This document shows positions 1 to 9,088 of a stretch of 53,432 nt of DNA, piece by piece (the stretch's first letter is position 1; every line of letters begins with the position of its first letter). The stretch spans positions 1-53,432 of the forward strand of contig BNZQ01000008.1 of assembly GCA_026001225.1 (NCBI GenBank), read 5' to 3'. The notes beneath the pieces were generated by a model that was given only the letters and a program-made list of their open reading frames with translations, searched no databases and was not told where the DNA came from. The position numbers and the translations under genes were made by a program. This DNA is from Clostridia bacterium. Its GTDB lineage: Bacteria > Bacillota > Clostridia > Christensenellales > DUVY01.

Positions 1-575
1 CCATATCGGGGGGCGGCGAATCCCCCGAGGAGGCCCGGCTGAAGCGGCGTTACGGTATCGTATTTCAATCCGCAGTGCTGTACGAATGGCGCACCGTCCG
101 GCAAAACGTGGCCTTGCCGCTCGAGATCATGAAGCTTCCCCGAGCGGACAGGGAACGCCGCGTCGATCAAATGCTGGAGCTTGTGGGCCTGCAAAAGTTT
201 CATAAGCACTACCCGCACCAGCTTTCCGGCGGTATGCAGCAAAGGGTGTCCATCGCCCGCGCGTTCGCCGTCAATCCGGAGATTCTCTTGATGGACGAGC
301 CGTTTTCGGCGTTGGACGAATTCACGCGGGAAAAGCTGCACGAGGATTTGCTTGCGATTTGGAGAAAGACCAATAAAACCGTCGTTTTCGTTACGCATAA
401 CATCTCCGAGGCGGTGTTTTTGTCCGACAAGGTGGCGGTTCTAAGTCCGCATCCGGGCAGATTGACCAATCTCGTGGATATCGAATTGCCGCGACCCCGC
501 ACGATCGAATTAAAGGGCACCAAGGAGTTCGCGGGCTATGTGGGCAGAATCAGGTCAAGCTTCGAGGGTATATAA
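1..575 (+). CDS. ABC transporter ATP-binding protein, NitT/TauT (SsuB/TauB) type, 5' end outside window
   Basis: The reading frame is open from base 3, so the start and the Walker A motif lie upstream of the window. Visible are the Q-loop ([14 protein letters not shown], translated from about 58), the ABC signature LSGGMQQR, Walker B ILLMDEP with its D-loop SALD, and the switch histidine in FVTHN. The tail after the H-loop ([14 protein letters not shown]) is typical of nitrate/sulfonate/taurine/pyrimidine-precursor importers. It would energise uptake through the two permeases that follow at 588 and 1423. Spacing of 12 nt to the next gene supports an operon. The substrate is inferred from the downstream pyrimidine-catabolic genes, not from this protein. 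Confidence 0.93.
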   Translation, partial: ISGGGESPEEARLKRRYGIVFQSAVLYEWRTVRQNVALPLEIMKLPRADRERRVDQMLELVGLQKFHKHYPHQLSGGMQQRVSIARAFAVNPEILLMDEPFSALDEFTREKLHEDLLAIWRKTNKTVVFVTHNISEAVFLSDKVAVLSPHPGRLTNLVDIELPRPRTIELKGTKEFAGYVGRIRSSFEGI

Positions 576-587
576 GAGCGTAAAGAT

Positions 588-1421
588 ATGTTGATGAACC
601 GGAAGAAAGCTATATCGGCGGCGGCGTGGATTTTGGGCGTCGCGCTTTTTTGGGAGGGGATCGCCCATATCCTTTCCGACGTTGCCAAAAATCCGACGGC
701 CAAGCAAGCGTTGCCGGCGTTGGAGGTTATTTTGCGCAGCTTATTCAAAAATGGGTTTTTCTTGGGAGACCTTTGGGTAACGGTGTCGCGCGCCGGAATC
801 GGTTTTCTTCTCGGCGTGACGTTAGGATTTCTTTTCGCCGTGCTGATCAGTCTGTCCAACCTATTGGAAAAGGTCGCCTATCCGTATCTGTTGCTATCGC
901 AGATGATTCCGGTTTTGGGCTTGGCTCCCATTTTCAGCACGATTTTGCGGGATAACGGCGCGACAAGAATAGCGATTTGCGCGTTCCTGACGTTCTTTCC
1001 CGTAACGACGAACACCTTGGCCGGATTAAAAGCGGTGGAGCGGGCGCAGAAAGATTTATTGACCTCCTATGCCGCGGGCAAGCCGACGGTTTATATAAAG
1101 CTCATGGTGCCGGCGTCGTTGGGCTCGTTATTTTCGGGCGCGAAGATCGCCGCGCCGATGGCGGTTACCGCCGCGGTTATCGTGGACAGTTTAGGCGGAC
1201 AGAACGGGCTCGGGAGCCGTATGCTGTACGCCTTGGGCGGCGGAATATTAGACGTTTTTTGGGCGTGCGTCGTCATTGGCGCGCTGACCGGCATTTTGAG
1301 CTTCGTACTCGTGGGCATGCTCGAAAGGCTGGTCATGCCGTATAAGTTCGATAAGTCGCTGCTCGGAATCAGGAAGAAGGCCGTTCGGGAAACGGGCGCG
1401 GCGGCGGAGGCGGGGCGATAA
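588..1421 (+). CDS. ABC transporter permease, NitT/TauT type (first of pair)
   Basis: A 277-residue polytopic membrane protein of the binding-protein-dependent transport inner-membrane family. The cytoplasmic coupling (EAA-like) loop is visible as SYAAGKPTVYIKLMVPAS, with hydrophobic helices before and after it. It should form a transmembrane dimer with the similar permease at 1423 and couple to the ATPase upstream. ATG codons at 588 and 594 are both possible; I took the first. The 1-nt gap to the next start suggests translational coupling. Family assignment is firm; specificity for cytosine or another pyrimidine is inferred from the operon. Confidence 0.92.
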   Translation: MLMNRKKAISAAAWILGVALFWEGIAHILSDVAKNPTAKQALPALEVILRSLFKNGFFLGDLWVTVSRAGIGFLLGVTLGFLFAVLISLSNLLEKVAYPYLLLSQMIPVLGLAPIFSTILRDNGATRIAICAFLTFFPVTTNTLAGLKAVERAQKDLLTSYAAGKPTVYIKLMVPASLGSLFSGAKIAAPMAVTAAVIVDSLGGQNGLGSRMLYALGGGILDVFWACVVIGALTGILSFVLVGMLERLVMPYKFDKSLLGIRKKAVRETGAAAEAGR

Positions 1422-1422
1422 A

Positions 1423-2271
1423 ATGAAATTGGAAATGAAATCGAAAAAGCTGAAGAACGGTATGCTTACGGTTTTATTGCCCGTGCTGTTCGGCGTTTTC
1501 CTCTTGCTCCTGTGGCGGTTCAAGGCGTTACACGCTTTGCTGGGGTTGAACGAAAGCCAGCTGCCGTATTTAGAAAACATTTGGGTTTTTATCAAAAACG
1601 GCGGAGACGGCACGGCGAGAATAACCGTCAACGTAAAAAGCACGTTGGCCGTGGTGTTCTTGGGACTGATTATAGGTTCGCTCTTGGGATATTTCGTCGC
1701 TGTGATCGCCGCGCTTTTTCCGAAATCCAAAGGCGTATTGACCGTGCTTGCCGCGTTTAACGCGATACCCGTGGTAGCCCTCGCGCCGATTATGGGCCGA
1801 TGGTTTCCGCAGTCGGCGCAGGTCGCGAAGGTCGCGATAGCGGCGATTCTTTGTTTGGTGCCTATGAGCGTGAACGCTTACAGAGGACTGACCGAGCTGA
1901 AGCCGTATTCGCAGGATTTGTTAAAGTCGTATGCGGCGAGCAAGACGCAAATCTTCTTGAAGCTGAAGCTGCCGAACTCGGTTCCTCATATCTTTACGGC
2001 GTTGAAGCTGTGCGTGGTGTCCGCCATGATCGGCGCGATCATCGGCGAATATTACATCAGCGGGCCGATGATCGGCATCGGCAAGGTCATTCGGAACGAC
2101 TTAAAGGGCGGACGGCTGACTTCGGGTTGGAGTCATGTCTTGATCGCCACTTTAATAGGCGCGCTGCTGTACGCGGCGGTATTGCTTTTTGAAAAATATA
2201 CGGTCAGAGCGGTCAACGCCGTCAAAACTCGTATGACGGAAAGAACCGTCGGAAAACGGACAAACGGTTAA
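1423..2271 (+). CDS. ABC transporter permease, NitT/TauT type (second of pair)
   Basis: A 282-residue integral membrane protein, paralogous to the one encoded at 588. The coupling loop reads SYAASKTQIFLKLKLPNSVPH, and helices flank it. The purine-rich GGAGGCGGGG stretch just upstream overlaps the end of the preceding gene and can serve as its ribosome site. Two different permeases encoded side by side point to a heterodimeric channel. This arrangement resembles HMP/pyrimidine-precursor importers (ThiX-like), which fits the cytosine-degrading genes downstream. The match to the permease family is clear; the transported molecule is not shown by sequence. Confidence 0.92.
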   Translation: MKLEMKSKKLKNGMLTVLLPVLFGVFLLLLWRFKALHALLGLNESQLPYLENIWVFIKNGGDGTARITVNVKSTLAVVFLGLIIGSLLGYFVAVIAALFPKSKGVLTVLAAFNAIPVVALAPIMGRWFPQSAQVAKVAIAAILCLVPMSVNAYRGLTELKPYSQDLLKSYAASKTQIFLKLKLPNSVPHIFTALKLCVVSAMIGAIIGEYYISGPMIGIGKVIRNDLKGGRLTSGWSHVLIATLIGALLYAAVLLFEKYTVRAVNAVKTRMTERTVGKRTNG

Positions 2272-2340
2272 CCTCTTCGTACCGGTCGCGAACGGGACGG
2301 AGCGTTAAAATTTTTAAACGGACAAAAAAGGAGATCTATC

Positions 2341-3552
2341 ATGAAAAAGGCGACAAGAAGGCTGCTCATCCTCGCGATGAGCGTGGCAATGGCTTTAAGC
2401 GCGTTTGCGTTTACCGCCTGCAAGAAAGACGATTACGACATTGTGATTCAGCTGAAATGGCTGCCGGACGCGCAGTTTATGGGCTATTTTACGGCTCAAT
2501 CCAAGGGGTACTACGACGAAGTCGGCTTAAAGGTTAAGATCGTACCGGGCGGCGGCGACGTATCCGAAACGCAGGCCGTCATTAACGGCAGCGTGGATAT
2601 CGGCGTCACTTGGGTGTCCAATTTGATCGCGGCGAACGCCGGCGGCGCGAACCTGGTTTTGGTATCGCAGATCTTTCAGCGGTCGGGCCTGTATTTGGTT
2701 TCCCGCAAAGGCGAAAACGGACTGCCCGCGGAAGGCATTACCGCCGAGAACTATCAAACCGCGTTGACCGATACGGTCAAGGTCGGCAATTGGGGCTACG
2801 GCAACGAATACGAGGTGTTGGCCCTGCTGAAAAAAGCGGCAAGCCGCACGGACATGACCTATATCGGACAGGATTTTACGATGCATTGCTTCGAGGTAGG
2901 CACGTCGGACGCCGCGTATTGCGATTTGGCTTCCGGTATGTCGTATAACGAATATCTGTTGACGATCAAAGACTACGAGGGCACGGTGAACCATAATTTG
3001 GGCGTGCCCGGCAAGTACAATACCGATAATATCGCGGTTTTGGACATGAACGACGTCGGCGTGGCGATGCTCGAGGATTGCTTGTTCGTATCTCAGACCT
3101 GGCTGGATAAATCGGGTAATGAGGAAAAACTGACCAAATTCCTGCAAGCGTCGCTGAAAGGATGGACGTATGCCGCGAACCATCCGAGCGAAGCCGTAGG
3201 ACACATCACCGAGGGCGGCGACACCAATCTGCCCGAGCATCAAACGTCCATGACGCCCGAGGTGGCGAAGCTCGTGAAATACACGCCCGCCGTTTCTTCG
3301 GCCGCGATCAAGGCCGGCACCGCGACGGCGATCGACGACAAGCTGATCGGCGTCGTCGATACCCGCGCGGGAGGCGCGGTCGAACAGACCTTGCAGCTGG
3401 CGAAGGACAATTTCGCTCTGACGGGAACCGACGCTTCGCGGCTTGCCGCGATGAAGGTTTCTGACCTTGTGAAGACAAAATATTGGGAGGATGCGGTAAA
3501 GGCCCTTTACGGCTCGGTCCCCTCCGTATCGGAATTGCCGGCGTTGGCGTAA
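2341..3552 (+). CDS. NMT1/THI5-like substrate-binding lipoprotein
   Basis: A 403-residue exported solute-binding protein. A Lys/Arg-rich N terminus and hydrophobic stretch end in the lipobox FTAC (Cys27), so it should be lipid-anchored outside the membrane. The mature part opens with IQLKWLPDAQFMGYF and the KGYYDEVGL motif, typical of the NMT1/THI5 family, whose characterised members include pyrimidine-precursor binders such as ThiY. A strong site (AAAAAAGGAG, 2324-2333) precedes the ATG. It is the receptor for the importer encoded at 1-2271. A strong hairpin directly downstream (3565-3618) could let it be expressed above its neighbours. Confidence 0.92.
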   Translation: MKKATRRLLILAMSVAMALSAFAFTACKKDDYDIVIQLKWLPDAQFMGYFTAQSKGYYDEVGLKVKIVPGGGDVSETQAVINGSVDIGVTWVSNLIAANAGGANLVLVSQIFQRSGLYLVSRKGENGLPAEGITAENYQTALTDTVKVGNWGYGNEYEVLALLKKAASRTDMTYIGQDFTMHCFEVGTSDAAYCDLASGMSYNEYLLTIKDYEGTVNHNLGVPGKYNTDNIAVLDMNDVGVAMLEDCLFVSQTWLDKSGNEEKLTKFLQASLKGWTYAANHPSEAVGHITEGGDTNLPEHQTSMTPEVAKLVKYTPAVSSAAIKAGTATAIDDKLIGVVDTRAGGAVEQTLQLAKDNFALTGTDASRLAAMKVSDLVKTKYWEDAVKALYGSVPSVSELPALA

Positions 3553-3564
3553 GCGGCGCGGCGG

Positions 3565-3618
3565 TCAAACAAGTTTCCGCGGCCGGCGGTTGCGCGCCGG
3601 CCGCGGGGAACGGTTTGA
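3565..3618 (+). other. Long intercistronic hairpin between binding protein and codA
   Basis: CCGCGGCCGGCG (3577-3588) pairs perfectly with CGCCGGCCGCGG (3595-3606) around a 6-nt loop. Further out, TCAAAC (3565-3570) pairs with GTTTGA (3613-3618). No U-run follows, so this is not a typical terminator. It lies between the highly expressed type of gene (binding protein) and the enzyme genes, where mRNA-stabilising hairpins are common. Confidence 0.75.
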
Positions 3619-3651
3619 TCGGGTATACGGGCATAATCGAGAGGATTCGGT

Positions 3652-4896
3652 ATGATTTACAGAAACGCGTACATAGAAAATCAAAAACAATTGAGCGACA
3701 TTACGACGGAGGGCGGCAGGATCGTCAGGATCGCGCCGTCCGATCAAACTGCGACGAAGAACGCAAACGAAACCGTGGACTTAGGCGGCAAGCTGGTGCT
3801 TCCCCCGTTTGTGGATTCTCATCTGCATTTGGATACGACGCATACCGTCGATCCCGCGGAGAGCCGCGGAACGCTGTGGAGCGGGATCGCTTTTTGGAGT
3901 TCGTACCGCGACACGGTGACGAAAAAGAGCGTGAAAGAGAACGCGAAAAAAGCCGTGCTGTCCGCCGTTTTGCGGGGGGTACAGCACATTCGGACGCATG
4001 TCGATATTTGTCCCGCGAGGCTGACGGCGATGGAAGCCCTGCTCGAATTGAAGGACGAATTAAAAAAGATCGTCGGACTGCAAATCGTCGCCTTTCCGCA
4101 GGAGGGGATATTGAGTTATCCCGGCAACAAGGAAAGAATAGAAACCGCCCTCAAAATGGGAGCGGACGCGATCGGCGGGGTTCCTCATTACGAATACACG
4201 AGGGAGTACGCCGCCGAGTCCATGAAATACGCCGTCGATTTGGCCGTGAAAACGGGCAAGCTGATCGACGTGCATTGCGACGAAACCGACGACGACAGCT
4301 CGCGCGGCTTGGAGAGTTTGGCCGCGTTCGCGTTGGAAGCGGGCATCGGGGACAGAGTGACCGCGAGCCATACGACGGCCGCGGGCTCGTATTCGGATGC
4401 CTATATGAACCGTCTGATGCGCGTTCTCGTAAAGTCCAAAATCAACTTTGTAGCCAATCCGCTCGTCAATCTCCATTTGCAGGGCCGGTTCGATACGTTT
4501 CCCAAAAGGCGCGGCTTGACCCGCGTGAGGGAATTGACGGAGGCGGGGTTGAACGTTTCCTTCGGACAGGACGACGTGAAAGATCCGTGGTACCCTATGG
4601 GGAACGGCGATATGATCAACGTCGTGCATACGGGCCTGCACGCGTGCCATATGACGGCTTACGACGATATTTTATCCTCGTATAAATTTGTGACCGTAAA
4701 CGGCGCGAAAACATTGAACCTGCGGGGCTACGGCGTCGCGGAGGGCAATCCGGCCGACTTTATCGTGTTGAATTGCGCGGACTTTTACGAGGCCGTGTCG
4801 GAGCGCGCGGAGGTCCTGTATTCGATCAGGAACGGCGAAATTATCGCTTCGGCGACGCCCTGCCGGAGGACGTTAAAGGCCGCGGGATTGTTTTAG
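3652..4896 (+). CDS. codA: Cytosine deaminase
   Basis: A 414-residue amidohydrolase that should convert cytosine to uracil and ammonia in the cytoplasm. Long stretches match E. coli CodA as I recall it: the metal-binding HLHLD (His57, His59), LQIVAFPQEGILSYP, DVHCDE, VTASHTTA, INFVANPLVN, LQGRFDTFPKRRG and the active-site DDVKDPWYPMG. The residue before the catalytic Asp pair is Gln (GQDD) where E. coli has His (GHDD). The GAGAGGA site at 3640 supports the ATG at 3652. It is the entry step of the operon's catabolic route. Other substrates (isoguanine, creatinine) are possible within the family, but the CodA-like motifs are unusually complete. Confidence 0.93.
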   Translation: MIYRNAYIENQKQLSDITTEGGRIVRIAPSDQTATKNANETVDLGGKLVLPPFVDSHLHLDTTHTVDPAESRGTLWSGIAFWSSYRDTVTKKSVKENAKKAVLSAVLRGVQHIRTHVDICPARLTAMEALLELKDELKKIVGLQIVAFPQEGILSYPGNKERIETALKMGADAIGGVPHYEYTREYAAESMKYAVDLAVKTGKLIDVHCDETDDDSSRGLESLAAFALEAGIGDRVTASHTTAAGSYSDAYMNRLMRVLVKSKINFVANPLVNLHLQGRFDTFPKRRGLTRVRELTEAGLNVSFGQDDVKDPWYPMGNGDMINVVHTGLHACHMTAYDDILSSYKFVTVNGAKTLNLRGYGVAEGNPADFIVLNCADFYEAVSERAEVLYSIRNGEIIASATPCRRTLKAAGLF

Positions 4897-4923
4897 GCGT
4901 TCGATAAAAAGAGGAAGAATAGA

Positions 4924-6219
4924 ATGAACATTTATGAAAGGATCAAGGCAACGGCGAAGGAGCTTTATCCCGATATGCTCGCTTTCGCGCAAAAGCTGAT
5001 ACGGACGCCGAGCATAAGCGGCGGCGAGGGCGCGTTGGCCGAGCTGAATCTCGCGGAGATGAAAAAGCTGGGCTACGACGAGGCGTTCGCCGACGCGCAA
5101 GGAAACGTGATCGGCATCGTCGAGGGCACCGCTCCCGGTCCGGCGATCCTGTACAATTCGCATATGGATCACGTTTCGCCGGGAGACAAAGCGAATTGGC
5201 AGGGCTACGACCCGTACGGCGGCGTTATCGACGTGTGCGAGGCGGACAGCGCGGACAAAAGCCGGAAAGAGCAAGCCGAATGCTTACACGGGCGGGGCGC
5301 GTCGGACGTTAAATGCGGCGAGGCCGTGCAGATCTACGCGGGCGGCGTGCTTGCCGCGTTAAAACGGGCGGGGTGCCCGATCCGGGGCCGGTTTATCTTT
5401 ACCGGCGTCGTACAGGAGGAGCCGGCCGAAATGGTGGGCATGACGCATTTGCTGGACGTTACCTTTCCGGAAAGAGGGCTGACCTATGACGCGATGGTGT
5501 CCAGCGAGGCCACGAGCCTGAAGCTGTATTTGGGGCATCGCGGCAGGATCGAAATGCTGGTGACCGTATACGGCAGGACGAGTCACGGCTCCGCGCCGTG
5601 GCTCGGGATCAACGCGGTTTACAAGGCTATCCCCCTCATCAATAAAATAAAAGACGAATTGTATCCGAGCCTGCCGTCGGATCCGGAGCTGGGAAAATCG
5701 TCCGTCGCCTTGACGATTATCGAGTGCTCGCCGGGCGCGTTGTCCATCGTCCCCGATAAATGTATGATCAGCTTGGATCGGCGTATTGTGCCGGGAGAAA
5801 CGAAGGAGGACGCGTTGCGGCAAATAGAGCAAATGATAGCGGATATCCAAAGGACGGATCCCGAATTCCGGGCGGACGTTCGGGTGAAAAGCGCGCGCGA
5901 GGTTTCCTATACGGGCGTGACGTATACGGCGGATAAAATTATGCCCGCGTGGAAATTAAGCCCGTCGCATCCCTTTGTCAAATCGGCGGTTAAAGCGTTG
6001 GCGGGCGTCGGACAAAAAGCGGAGTACGGATACTGGGACTTCGGCACCGACGCGTCCAAAACGTGCGGTATCGACAAAAAACCGACGATAGGCTATTCGC
6101 CCATGCAGGAACAATACGCCCATACGCCCTATGATAAATGCCGATCGGACTTCATGAAAAAGGCGTTGGAGGGCAACGTGGCTATCTTTTTGGACGCCGA
6201 CGGAATAGGAGAAAAGTAG
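4924..6219 (+). CDS. M20 metallo-amidohydrolase, YgeY-like; candidate N-carbamoyl-beta-alanine hydrolase
   Basis: A 431-residue cytoplasmic M20-family hydrolase. Metal and catalytic motifs are present: SHMDHV (His80, Asp82), GASDVK (Asp128) and QEEPAE (Glu165/Glu166), with the dimerisation insert in the middle (GRTSHGSAP). Its overall pattern, including YNSHMDHVSPGD and DPYGGVID, resembles the YgeY selenium-metabolism-linked hydrolases. Because it lies between cytosine deaminase and dihydropyrimidinase, and no separate beta-ureidopropionase is visible, I infer that it removes the carbamoyl group from N-carbamoyl-beta-alanine. The next gene starts 1 nt after its stop, which implies tight coupling. 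The fold and catalytic class are firm; the substrate is inferred. Confidence 0.85.
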   Translation: MNIYERIKATAKELYPDMLAFAQKLIRTPSISGGEGALAELNLAEMKKLGYDEAFADAQGNVIGIVEGTAPGPAILYNSHMDHVSPGDKANWQGYDPYGGVIDVCEADSADKSRKEQAECLHGRGASDVKCGEAVQIYAGGVLAALKRAGCPIRGRFIFTGVVQEEPAEMVGMTHLLDVTFPERGLTYDAMVSSEATSLKLYLGHRGRIEMLVTVYGRTSHGSAPWLGINAVYKAIPLINKIKDELYPSLPSDPELGKSSVALTIIECSPGALSIVPDKCMISLDRRIVPGETKEDALRQIEQMIADIQRTDPEFRADVRVKSAREVSYTGVTYTADKIMPAWKLSPSHPFVKSAVKALAGVGQKAEYGYWDFGTDASKTCGIDKKPTIGYSPMQEQYAHTPYDKCRSDFMKKALEGNVAIFLDADGIGEK

Positions 6220-6220
6220 A

Positions 6221-7597
6221 ATGTTGGATTTAATCATAAAAAACGGCAAGGTCGTTTCGGACGGCTCGGTCGTTTCCGTTGACGTCGGCGTCAAAAACGG
6301 GAAGATCGCGGCGTTGGGCGCGAACCTAAACGGCGCGGAAACCGTGGCGGACGCGCGCGACTTTTATGTTTTGCCCGGAGCGGTGGACGCGCACACGCAC
6401 CTGGCCATGCCCTTCGGCGGAACGGTTACGGCCGACGGCTACCTGTCCGGCACGCGCGCGGCGGTTTGCGGCGGGACGACCACGGTTTTCGACTACGCGA
6501 TCCAAAGAAAGGGCGGCGGAATCGTGGAAACCGTAAAGAAACGCCGGGAAATGTGCGAGACCGAGGCTTGTTGCGATTACGCCTTTCACGCCGCGATCAC
6601 CGATCTCGGCGAAAGCGAATCGTTGCTCGATGAATTCGACGCGGCGGCGGCGTACGGGATCACCAGCTTTAAAACCTTTATGGTTTATAAAAAAGAGGGT
6701 ATGATGATCGGCGACGGTATGTTCGTCAAAATTTTAAAACGCGCGAAGGAGACGGGAATTTTGATCAACGTACACGCCGAGAACCCCGACGTCATCGACG
6801 CCAATATCGAGGATTTCCGTAAAAGCGGTACGATGACCGCCTATTACCATTATCTTTCGCGCCCCGAATTCGTCGAGGAGGAAGCGGTCAAACGCGCGAT
6901 TCATTTCGCGGCCGCCGTCCGCGCGCCGCTCTATATCGTGCATCTCGCGAGCGTCGGCGGCGTGAAAGCGGCGGAGGCCGCCAAAAGAGACGGTCATTCC
7001 GTCTATGCCGAAACCTGTCCGCACTATTTGGAATATACGAGCGACGTATACAAGAGGCCGGACGGCGTGAACTTTATTTGCTCGCCGCCTATGAAGGGTC
7101 CGAAGAGCCGCGACGCGTTGCGGAAAGCGGTGGCGGACGGGCTTATAGACACCGTGGCTACCGATCATTGCCCGTTCAAACGGTCGGAAAAGGAGTGGGG
7201 CAAGGACGATTTTACCAAAACGCCGAACGGCTGCGCGGGCATAGAAACCATGTATCCTTATATGCTTTCGCTGGCGAACGCGGGCAAAATCAGCTATCCG
7301 CGCGCGGTCGAATTGTGTTCGACGGCTCCCGCGCGGCTTTTCGGCTGCAAGGACAAAGGCGGCTTGCATATAGGAAAGGACGCCGATATCGTGCTGTACG
7401 ATCCTAAAAAGCCTTTTACGGTTTCGGCGGGCAATATGCACTCCGACGGCGATCACACGATTTGGGAGGGCTTGCGGTTAAAGGGCTATCCCGTCAAAAC
7501 GTTCTTACGCGGAAAGTTGGTTTATGACAACGGCGAATATGTCGGCGTTCCGGGCGAGGGAAAATATATCAAACGGGCAAAATTTTCTTGTCAGTGA
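6221..7597 (+). CDS. hydA: Dihydropyrimidinase (D-hydantoinase family)
   Basis: A 458-residue zinc amidohydrolase that hydrolyses dihydrouracil to N-carbamoyl-beta-alanine. Hallmarks are DAHTH (His58, His60), the carboxylated lysine in SFKTFMVYK (Lys151), VHAEN, YIVHLAS, AETCPHYL, SPPMKG and the catalytic Asp of VATDHCPF. Length is normal for the family. GGAGAAAAG upstream of the ATG is the ribosome site and lies within the end of the M20 gene. Hydantoinases for other cyclic amides look alike, but the company of CodA and PreA makes the pyrimidine role the best reading. Confidence 0.92.
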   Translation: MLDLIIKNGKVVSDGSVVSVDVGVKNGKIAALGANLNGAETVADARDFYVLPGAVDAHTHLAMPFGGTVTADGYLSGTRAAVCGGTTTVFDYAIQRKGGGIVETVKKRREMCETEACCDYAFHAAITDLGESESLLDEFDAAAAYGITSFKTFMVYKKEGMMIGDGMFVKILKRAKETGILINVHAENPDVIDANIEDFRKSGTMTAYYHYLSRPEFVEEEAVKRAIHFAAAVRAPLYIVHLASVGGVKAAEAAKRDGHSVYAETCPHYLEYTSDVYKRPDGVNFICSPPMKGPKSRDALRKAVADGLIDTVATDHCPFKRSEKEWGKDDFTKTPNGCAGIETMYPYMLSLANAGKISYPRAVELCSTAPARLFGCKDKGGLHIGKDADIVLYDPKKPFTVSAGNMHSDGDHTIWEGLRLKGYPVKTFLRGKLVYDNGEYVGVPGEGKYIKRAKFSCQ

Positions 7598-7615
7598 TTT
7601 TTGAGGAGAACGCGC

Positions 7616-9088
7616 ATGAAAACGAGTGTAATCGACCCGATAAAGGAAGCTTCGAGATGCCTAATGTGCGGGGACGCGCCGTGCGCCGCCGCTTGTCCGA
7701 ACGGCCGGAATCCGGCGAAATTTGTCGCGGGCGTTCGGTTCGGGTTGGGAAAAACGGCGGCGCGGTACGCCGACTGTCCGAGCGGAAAGTGCGGTAAGTT
7801 GTGCGAGAAAGCGTGTATCCAACCGGACTTTCCGATCAGAATATCCAAAATCAGAGAGGCGGTTTCGCCGCTTGAAGAAGCCCGCGCGGACGAGATCGCG
7901 GACGCGCCCTCGCTCGCCGTCGATTTTTTAGGCGTTCGTTGTCCGAACCCGTTTCTGATTTCCTCGTCGATCGCCTCCGCGACGTACGAGATGTGCGCCG
8001 CCGCGCTCCGGGCCGGTTGGGGCGGCGTCGTTTTTAAAACGATAGGCGCGGGGCCAATCCGGGATGTGTCGCCGCGCTTTGACTCGATCGGCAAGGAGGG
8101 TACGCCGTTTTTGGGATTTCGGAATTTAGAGCAGATTTCCGATAAGCCTTTGACGGAGAATTTAGCGGCGATCCGGCGGCTGAAAAAGGAGTTTCCCGAC
8201 CGGCTGATCGCGGCTTCGATCATGGGCTCCGACGACGCGGAATGGGCGATGCTGACCAAGGAGTGCGAAAGGGCGGGCGCAGATCTTGTCGAACTGAATT
8301 TCTCCTGCCCGCATATGGAGGCGGACGGCAAGGGCTCGGACGTGGGGCAATCGGCGGAATTGGTCGCGCGGTACACCTCCGCGTGCAGAAAGGCGTCGCG
8401 GATTCCCTTGTTGGCTAAAATGACGCCCAATTTGGGCGATATGACGTTGCCCGCCGCCGCCGCGCTCGAGGCGGGCGCGGACGGGATCGCGGCCATCAAC
8501 ACCGTTAAAAGCTTTACGGGATTTGCGTCCGGCGGTTTCGACCCCGTCCCCTTGTTGAACGTTTCGGGAAAAAGCGCGATTTCCGGCTACTCGGGAAAAG
8601 CGGTGAAGCCCATCGCATTGCGGTTTTTAATCGACCTTAAAAAATGCGAAAAGACCGCGGCCGCGCCGTTGTCGGGCATGGGCGGTATCGAAACCTTTTT
8701 CGACGCGTTGGATTTTTTCCTCGTGGGGTGTCAAACCGTTCAGGTGACGACGGCTGTCATGCAGTACGGGTACAGAATCATTGAGTTCCTGACGGACGGC
8801 CTACGGGAATATATGCGCCGCGGCGGCGTAAAATCGGCGGCCGATTTCATAGGCAAGGGACTGAACCGTATCGAGCAAAGCGCGGCGTTGGACAGAGAGA
8901 GCGTCAGCCGGGTCGCGATAGATTACGGTAAATGCGTGAAATGCGGCCGGTGTGTCATATCGTGCCGCGACGGAGGACATCAAGCGATCGTTTGGGACCG
9001 CGCGGGCCGTAAAGCGGCGATCGACGGCGGAAAATGCGTCGGTTGTCATCTGTGTAAATTGGTTTGTCCGGTCGGAGCGATCGGCTGA
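7616..9088 (+). CDS. preA: PreA-like dihydropyrimidine dehydrogenase with PreT-type N-terminal Fe-S region
   Basis: 490 residues from the ATG at 7616, which has GAGGAG (7603-7608) upstream; a TTG at 7601 is less likely. Residues 1-80 carry eight cysteines (15, 18, 23, 27, 54, 59, 63, 67) in the pattern of the Fe-S helical domain that opens PreT and eukaryotic DPD. Residues about 100-415 are the FMN barrel (ELNFSCPH, AKMTPNLGDM, SGYSGKAVKPIALRF, QVTTAVMQYGYR). The C terminus is a two-cluster ferredoxin domain (CVKCGRC, CVGCHLC). The FAD and NAD(P)H domains of PreT are absent and no neighbour supplies them. The expected reaction interconverts uracil and dihydrouracil; the electron donor is unknown. 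Confidence 0.9.
   Translation: MKTSVIDPIKEASRCLMCGDAPCAAACPNGRNPAKFVAGVRFGLGKTAARYADCPSGKCGKLCEKACIQPDFPIRISKIREAVSPLEEARADEIADAPSLAVDFLGVRCPNPFLISSSIASATYEMCAAALRAGWGGVVFKTIGAGPIRDVSPRFDSIGKEGTPFLGFRNLEQISDKPLTENLAAIRRLKKEFPDRLIAASIMGSDDAEWAMLTKECERAGADLVELNFSCPHMEADGKGSDVGQSAELVARYTSACRKASRIPLLAKMTPNLGDMTLPAAAALEAGADGIAAINTVKSFTGFASGGFDPVPLLNVSGKSAISGYSGKAVKPIALRFLIDLKKCEKTAAAPLSGMGGIETFFDALDFFLVGCQTVQVTTAVMQYGYRIIEFLTDGLREYMRRGGVKSAADFIGKGLNRIEQSAALDRESVSRVAIDYGKCVKCGRCVISCRDGGHQAIVWDRAGRKAAIDGGKCVGCHLCKLVCPVGAIG

Noticed and set aside
2272..2340. TPP or purine riboswitch before the NMT1-like binding protein
   Set aside because: The gap is only 69 nt and contains none of the conserved riboswitch cores; it holds a normal ribosome site.
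3483..4685. 400-residue open frame on the + strand over the codA region
   Set aside because: It overlaps codA in another frame, with an Arg/Gly-rich composition typical of a shadow; codA has clear conserved motifs.
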